DNA from: Lytechinus pictus
Taxonomy: Eukaryota; Echinodermata; Echinoidea; Temnopleuroida; Toxopneustidae
Direction: 5' to 3'
Assembly: GCF_037042905.1 (NCBI RefSeq)
Contig: NC_087257.1
Location: forward strand, 13,180,001 to 13,244,000
DNA: 64,000 nucleotides
The position numbers and the translations under genes were made by a program. Below, one piece after another: positions 37,101 through 46,100 of the stretch (its first letter is position 1; every line of letters starts with the position of its first letter). The notes beneath the pieces are model-generated. The model did no database searches. It had not been told where the DNA came from and saw nothing but the letters and a program-made list of their open reading frames with translations.

Positions 37101-40100
37101 TGACATCATAGCTCTTGGGTTTCTAGTAGTAGATTGATGTCCTTCTAGTTGTCTTTCAGAAAGAATATTTGAAAATTTTTAAATATTTTTAAAATGTTTC
37201 TTGTGGTTTCCATTACGTCTTACCCCCGTTTGGAAACGGACCGCAGATCAGATGGCAAACTGCGGTATTTCACCCCATTTTGCATTTGAAAATCTAAAAC
37301 ATCATTTCTAAGCCCTGGGGGTCGTTTCATAAAGCTGTTCGTAAGTTAAGAGCGACTTTAACAACGACTGGTGATCATCGCCAATGGTTTGTACCATTTA
37401 CCGCAAGACATGATCACCAGTCGCTCTTAACTTACGAACAGCTTTATGAAACACCCGCCTGATCAACCCCGCTTGGCCAGGTAATCCCCACAGGCCAGAT
37501 TATGAGCGTTGAGCCAAGGACGAAATGATAAACAACAGCTGTGTATTACGTAAGTCTTCTTTGCCTGTAGAAGGACCTTCGGAATTAAATTATTGTATTC
37601 GATATTTAATCACGTTTTCAAAGGCATATTGTATTCAGAAATTCAATGCTAGCCCATTTTCAATTTCGAACGAAGAAAATCAACCTCGAAATAAGGAAAG
37701 TAAGTGAATAAAAAATGGCGACATGTTTTCCCGGACCGCACTCGGGCTGTTGTGTTATCTTCGGAGTCCGGACCGAGGTCAAGAAACAGGTGTTTTGATA
37801 CTTACATTGCATGCCTGGGGCAGTATGGTTTTTGTATTCAGAGAAGAGAATTCATTGAGAAAAAATGGGGTATAGTGTTATCAAACGGAGGTATTTCGTC
37901 ATGCTAGGTTATACCCTTCAATAAACAACATGTACTTTCACTTGTGTATCTCATCCATAGTTGAGCATACCACAAACAAGATTTAAGTAGATGTATATTG
38001 ATTCATGTTAAATGTAAAAGTATGTAGTTGCAGCAAACAATTATTTTATGAGAGAAAGTCTTTTTAAAGTCAAGGTTAATTTTCATCCTATTATCGTAGA
38101 TTTAGATCTGGTACGTCAACTTAAACTTATCTTTGTGACATCATGAAGTCTTAGCTGAAAACTGACAACACTAATGATCAATAACACAGAAGAGCAAATG
38201 TGGGACAGTGTATATACATGTATACTGCTTGAAAAGGGCTGTCATTTGATGGAATTCAGTGTTTATTTTGCTCTTTTCTCAGCAAGAACATATTTTCTTC
38301 CAGAGCCATTTTGCACACATTTTTCATTTATACATACAAACACTTTGGTGGTAATTTTACTGGATTCTGTTCGAAATCATTTTGAGATCGTTACCACAAC
38401 TGGCATTTCTCTTTAACAACATATCAAAAGAAAAGTAGAGATGACCGTATGATTTTTATTTGATGATAAATAATTTTACATGTATGTCACACTACCTAAT
38501 TAAAACTTACCACTACATATACTACTTACTTGATATAGTGTTTGTAAAGAAAATGGTGAATAATAAAATGAAGACTCACCATATTTGATCTAGCAGACTG
38601 TCTCTGTTTGGCAGACATTCCGCCAATCGTCTGTCGCCCTCCCATGATGACATGTTTTTTATGAGATGAGTGTAGTCCGGTGTTGTTCAAAATGCTGGCA
38701 AGGGAGTCAGCACTCATCTCAAACGTTATTCCAGCTTCTGTATACCAAACAGATGCAGAAAATATATACTAAATTCCTTTTTAATTTTTTCTTCACTACT
38801 ATGTCTATCTTTCTCAACTACATTTTCAGATCACATGTGCTTTCTAATCCAAGTAGGGGAACAAGGGACACCTGCCCCCTCTGTATTTTGATAATTGCCA
38901 ATAAACTTGACATCTGCGCCTGACATTAAAATTTGCCCTTTGCGCCACCTTTCTTTCCAAAAATGGTGGTTCCACCATTGCTACAAGAGGAAGACCAAAA
39001 GGGAAATGGAGAATTATTGAACAGGGGATGAAGCCAATGAATAAACCAAATCTAAAATGGACTGGGGACACTTGCTCAAAACAGAAGAAACTGGAGCACA
39101 GCTGCAGAGGCCTTATGCTTTGACAAATGTGAAGAGGATTAAGTAAGTCAGCATTGCTACAAGCAACATGTATGTCATGGACAATATTTTCTACCTAATT
39201 TGTGCTCATTTTATCTAGAAGTAGCAATACTGACATATGAATTAAGGCTCATTTCCAATTTTGAAGCACAAAGATTTTGCTTCAGACTTGTGGAATATGG
39301 TCTCCATTCCTCACTTACAAATAGATTTATATTTGAGATTAACTGCTATTCCACTCAAGTTCTACAGTGGATATCAGGGTACAAACAGGGAATTCTTTGG
39401 GAAGCGTATTCATAACATGAATGCAAAATTAGATTGACAGAACCAACAGTCCCAACTGTGGTAAAAAAATGTCAAATTTGAAAGATTATGTTGTTGTCAT
39501 CATTATTCAAATACCTTGTGAATCAATTACTTTACAATTGTCACTACTGTACCTGTCTGTTCTTGTGTGAGGGATTTCTTCCCACCATGTGAAACTGGCT
39601 TGCTGATTTCTCTGTCCGACAAGATGTTTGAGCAGTTGTTCACCCGCCCCGCCCCTGTTGATGGTAATTGTCCTAAAGTTTGCCTCCTGCCAGCGATATG
39701 TGAGGTAGGTCCCGTTGATACACCTGTAAGTTGAAGGAGGTAATAATACATATGTAAATAAAGTTCTAACCACACTTAAAGAATAAAGAAAGTAGTTGCA
39801 GCAAACACCAAATTCATGAAAAAGTCTGTAAAACCATATCATCCAAGATCTAGATCAAGGGCCCGTCTTTAAGTGAGTTGTGATTGATCCGATCAATCGC
39901 AACTATGGAAAGCTAGCAAAGACAACATATCAAATGCATGTTTGCTCAAAAAATTTCTCTACATATGAATGTATATCCATAAATTAATTGATTTCTTGAC
40001 AATTTGGTGTGTTCTTCTTTGTTTACAAAGGACATTATGCAAATTTCCTGTAGATAAAAAATAATTATGACACTGATGGATTTTCATAGAGTTGTGATTG

Positions 40101-43100
40101 ATTTGATCAATTGTAACTCTTTGTATCAAAGACAGGGCCCTGGGGTCCAATTCATAAAACTTGTTAAAATAACAAATTTACATTTAACAGTTATAAGCCA
40201 CTGAAATCCTTCGATCTGAATGGCTGATACTAAATTTGTTATAGAAATCTTGCATTTCTTATTATAACAAGTCTTTATGAAACAGAGCCCAGGTACAGTA
40301 ACATGAACTGATTCAACTGAACTTTGTGAAATCATGAAAATTAATCTGAAAAACAATCACACTGAAGAACTCTAACACAGATTAACACAAGATGGACAGT
40401 GTATCATTATTACTTGGAAATGACCTGACATCTTGGTAAAATGTCATGCTTATTTCGCTTATTTCTCAGTAATTACACAATTTCTTTTAGAATCCTTTGG
40501 CACATATTTTTTATTTATAAAAAACAGACACTTGGATGGTCATTATATTGGATTCTGCACAAACTTATTTTGGAATCTTTACCACAACTTGTATTTACCT
40601 TTAAACAGAAGGGCAAGTGGCTTGCATTTTTTATTTATAAATTGAAGTCCATAAATAAATCTTTTTACATGTCAGCCTCCAATTTGTACTATTCTTACTT
40701 TATTTCATGGACAGATTAAGCCATGACATAAAATTGAAAGCATTACAATTTTTCATATGAAATATAAAAAAAAGAGACAAATAATTTTAGGAAGGTCCGA
40801 CTCCCGAAAATAGGGGATGGGACGTATATACACACACTTCATGAAATCGGCCAGGAAGCAATATATTGGGCTATTATGTGGGATCTTCAAGACATTTGTA
40901 ATGTGAAGTATAAATGAAAAAAAAAAAATGGGGTCCATCATACAAAATGGTTGTTTATTTCATACAATTACCCATTTGTGAATAAAGTTTCAACCGCAAT
41001 ATAAGCTAATTGAGTTGGGACATTGGGACCAATCTCTCAACCGAGGGGTGGGGATTTAGCAGTTTTGCAAGCGTTATATGAACAAACACAGGTGATCCTA
41101 GTATATGAATTAAAGAATCTGGCTTTTGTATACTAAACATGGAGTATTTCAAGTTTTGCATATTTGACAAAATGGAAGCATTTTCACTGAATTAAAATAA
41201 AATGCAGCAATAGCAACCCCACCCATTCATGGAGGAATAAAACCTTGTTTATGAGGAGGAAAATATTAGACAAATTTTCTAACCTGTCCCAGCAAGAGTT
41301 GCTCTTGAAGACACTTTCCTCTCCTCCTCATCCTCTTCCCCTTGACCATTGAGGATGTCATTCAGGGCCCCATTATCGACGTGAAAATCATCACCATCCG
41401 GCCTGAAGCCGAAGCCCGTCTGCCGCCTGCTTTTAACGTCTTTCTTCGTGCCATCGTAATATGCACTCTTGAACTCGGTGCCCGGCCTCGTCAAGTCAAA
41501 AGCCTCGGTCTAGAGTGATTTTAAGAAAGACACATGGTCGTGATTATCTAAACACACAGATGCACTGACGAAATGAAAAATACTTGCTAATAATAGCCTC
41601 TGACAATTATGCAAGGCTACTGTACTTAGTAACAGGTCTTCCAAAACAGTCCTAAAATATGTTGATTAATCAAGTACATGAACAACGGGTGTATCCGATG
41701 GATTCTCCATCACCCTAGTCGCAAAAGTCTCAAGTAAATAAGACAAATATCAGCACTGAAAAGGCTCGAAATGTGCCAAAAGAGGTAACAAATCAAAGAA
41801 AAGTTAACAAGCAAAACATTGAAAAATTATAATCCAAAAACGAGTGTCCCAAAAAGGCGGATTAAAAAATGAAAAACTCTGGCGAATTCAAGCTCCGATG
41901 GGCGCCATGCTACGAACGAAAAATTGATTTGCAGATGCACGTACGGTATTCTTCCACATTATCTCGAATGTGAGACTTCGAGATAAAATAATTATCCAAT
42001 TATTAAGGTAAAGTTTAGTTGTAACTCTTTATGAAACGGGCCCCCTGTACCTGTGTACATGGTTTCTTTATGACAGCTTTGCCTTGCTGGAACTTTTTGT
42101 TCCATGACTTGTGAAGCTTCTCAAAGTCTGGGACTTTCCTGCGCGTCGGGGTCCTGGAAGAAGCGCCCGATGTCTTGGAGGCTGTTGATCTGGTGGTCTT
42201 TGCGACAGGTATCCTGCTGTTGCTGGAGACAGGGATCTTGCTGTTTGGCACAGGAATTTTGCTGTTGAAGAAAAGGCAAGTATATGTAACCGCTAGTTGG
42301 GATCCAGGTGGGTTTTTCATAAAGCAGTTTGTAAGTTACGAACAAGTGACTTTATGAATGACTGGGAATACTTTCCTAGGAATATGAAAATCTGGTAAGC
42401 TGCATCATTTATTTTACGACAAGTCATTTACAAGTCGCTCGTAAACTTAAAAACAGCTACATGAAACACCAACCTGTGCCCCATTGCATAAAAGTTACTA
42501 TTATGGTAACTTTGCCATCCAATGGTAACTTGCATGGAATCCTTGATTCTGATTGGCTGTGATCAGCGATACCATGGTAGTTACCATTGGATGGCACAGT
42601 TACCATAATAGCAACAGGGGCCTGATGAAAAATTTATGAAAGTGCATAGTCAGTCAATGCTACCAGAACAAGGCTGCGATGTCATGTGATCTTTGCCAGT
42701 ATCTCCCGATGAGGGAAAGGGTGGCAATAGGTAGCAGAAAGACAAACACATAGTAAATTGCATTTTTCACCTCGGTGTTTGTTTGGATTTAACAATCATG
42801 AAACCTGCTATTAAAGTGTATAAGAATTAGGATTGTTGAGAACTTGAGGTAAATGACAATCCTGAGTTCTGTCGAATTTGTGCTGTCCAAATTTTTTATC
42901 ACATAACTCCAAAGGGCTCGTCTGACAGACAGATTACGTTGTGCAATTTTAAAGCATTTTGTTTGTTTCCATTCCTCCATGATTTACGACTTTCTTGACC
43001 CTTTAACAAACTACTCAGAGAAATTTCTATCTATTCTACAGAAAGAGAAATAATAATGAAATAATTGGATTGAGCGCTTTTTACCCCCGCTTTAGCTCGA

Positions 43101-46100
43101 GCCTCCTTTTTATCATCGGCACTCATCGCATTCAAGGAATTATTCCGTATAAGTATGGGGTAAAATTAGTTGTTGTTTTTTTTTACCTCTGTTCTGCATT
43201 TTTTGTAGTCCTTGTAGATCTTGTTGCTGATGTTACCTTCCCTGTACTGATATTCTCCTTATTAGAACTCCTGGTAGTAGGTCTACATGAAGTCTTTGGC
43301 AATGGTCTTCTCCTAGAAATTGGAAATAAAGTTGAAAATGAACAGTAATTCAAGCTTAAAGGTAAAATAGATCCTCTAGATGTGGACAGTCAGATAAGGA
43401 AGCAGAAGTCCACAAATCTATTAAAGTATTTAAAAAAAAACGTAAAATCACCCATTAAAAACTCCATTTCTCCTGAAGTACTTAAACATGGTGGCAGAGC
43501 ACTAGAGAAACAACTTCAACATCTCTTCAGCATGTCATTTAAAGAGGAAGATGTGCCAAATGAGTGAAAAGAGGGCATGGTAATCACCCTACCAAAGAAA
43601 GGAGACCTAAGCAACTGCAACAACTAGAGAGGCCTCACGCTACTCTCTGTTCCAGGCAAAGTTTTTTTGTAAAATATTACTCAATAGGCTGAAAGATAGC
43701 ATTGACTTTAACCTAATTCTCCCGGGGGGGGGGGGCATAATGGCCCCCCCCCTCAACAATTTTCGCGATATATCTGCTGCGCAAATTTTTTTGACCTTGC
43801 CGCTCACTGACTTTTTACTTTCAAGTCTCGCGCAAATTTTGAGACCAAATTTGTGACGCCCGGGTACGCAGTTACGACATTACGCAACATTATGTAAGTG
43901 CATGTCAGACCCAAAATTGCTCATAAACGTGATTTCATGTACAAATCCAATGCAAATTGTGTATTTAGCCAAAATTCATAAATGTATCATTATTTCTACT
44001 TTTACTAATTAAACTTAATTAATTTTGCCTTGTTTATGATCAGAATTAAGTCTGGAACGATTTCCATCGGAAAAAACAATAAAAAACAAAAAGTAAAAAA
44101 ACAAAGAAATACATAAGAAATTTAAAAAACAATAAAATACATAAGAAATCGGTCTTGGTACCAGAATTTTTTTCATTCACAATTGTTAGGAATGCTATAA
44201 AGAATATTTTCACCAAAAAATAGCATTCTAGGAGCTTTATTTAAGGCTTCACGAAGTACAGGCAGGATTTCGCAGTGGGATATCATGCAGTGAACAGATA
44301 CCGTACTTACATTAAGAAATATAACAGAACAGAGTATTCAATTTAACTCTACATCAACTTTATAGACTTCATGAAAGCATTTGACAGCATATAGAATCTG
44401 TGTGGGAAATAGCACAAATATATGGCATTCCCCCAAAGTTCATTAACATTTTTAAAAGCCTGTATAGAAACTCACGATGCTGTATCAAAACTAACACTGG
44501 CCATACGGACTACTTTAGCATCTTGACAGGAGTATGCCAAGGATGCATACTGTCGCCCTTGCTGTTCCTTATCACCATTGACTTTGTGATGCAACAAACC
44601 ATGATCGACCCAGCTCTTGGTATAAAGAGGACCAACTCCGCAAGGCTGACTGACCTTGACTTTGCAGACAATCTGGCCCTCTTAGGAGACTCTGCCCAGA
44701 ACTTGCAGACTATGACAGATGTCCTCGCCACCACAGCATCGAAGGTAGGACTCAGAGTCAATACAAACTGATCAACCCACTAACATACATGTACACCTAA
44801 ACCAAAAAAATGTGGAAGAAGTCTCTACTTTCATCTACAGTGTATCTTGGAAGCACCATCTCTAATCAGGGGGACATAACAGTGGATCTGTCATGCCGCC
44901 TAGGCAAGGCAAACTCTATTTTCAAAAGACTCAAAAGACTTTGCCACATACCTTGCCGTACTTCTAGGTACCAAAATTCCTACCTGAAGCAGTGAAGATA
45001 ATCAATGATCTGAAACTTGTATAATTTCATCCCTAACTTGTATCTTTTGTTGATGAACAGTATTTCCATTTTCTCTCTCCTCATTTATCTTTTTTTCTTT
45101 CTTCTTTTTCCTACAGTCTTCTGTTATTCTTTCTTTCTTTTCTCTCTCCTCTCTTGGAATTTTCTGCCCCCTACTCCTTGCTTCTCCCCCTTTCTCTTTC
45201 CCCTCTTCTCCTTCCTCTCTCTCCCCTTTCCCCCTCTCTTTCTCTTTCCATTTCTCTTTCTATTTCTTTCTCTTTTTCCCTCTCCACTTCCTATTTTTGT
45301 TTCTTTCTTTTCTTTTTTTAACTGCTTCTTTTTCTGTTTCTGCCTTTCCTCTCATATTTTTCTTTTAGGAATTATTTGTTGTACTGTTTCAGGTTTGAAT
45401 TTATATAGTTTGCACACATTTAATACTTGCAATTAATCTCCTCTTGTGCAATATCAACATAGTGCTTGGACTTCTTGCATAACTTGGACTTCTTCCAGGG
45501 AGTCTTTATCCTCATCTCTACTTTCCCTTTTTTGTGCTCGCTTCAATTACTACTTAACTTACATTTTAGTGACCATTGTTGAAATGTCTTGTATTGTATA
45601 ATGAGTTTTTATTGTTAAGGTTCTCTTTCCAGTTTCCACCTCTTGCTTTCCCTTTTCTTTTGACCTATCCCTATTTCTTTCTTTTTTCTCATCCTTTTCC
45701 TCTCCTCTCTCCTCCTAATCTTTCACTCCCCTATTCTTCATTGGTGACACCTTGCAGTAATTATGTTATGGCTTTTGGCATTTACTTATGATACATTTCT
45801 TTTTCACCTGTATGAATCTGTATTGTAAATAAATATTTATTTATAATGTTTACTTTATATTTTGTTATGTTTCTATTTGTACATGTAAACAAGACTTCAC
45901 AGGATTTCAGTCTTTGACTGCTTGTGATTGTATTTTGATTGCAATAAAATCCAATATATAACAGGATCTGGAAGTCTAGGGAAATGGCCCACAAGAGTAA
46001 ACTCATACTTTATACATCCCTAGTTACCACAGTTGCCATTTATTCCCAGCAAGACAAGGAAGATGACTGAGCGGTCAGCACGCAAGCTTGATGTCTTTTA

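Noticed and set aside
39507-39842. 111-codon alternative frame over TROAP-like exon 5
   Set aside because: It lacks the splice phase needed at either end; the frame kept joins exons 4 and 6 exactly.
42051-42261. NUSAP1 assignment from the FEKLHKSW segment
   Set aside because: The rest of the protein, above all the FHQVLLDEECALYACR block and PVGSA end, fits TROAP, while no NUSAP1 C-terminal features appear.
45017-45436. 139-codon plus-strand frame
   Set aside because: It is a Phe/Ser/Leu/Pro translation of a pure pyrimidine tract with no codon bias or domain.
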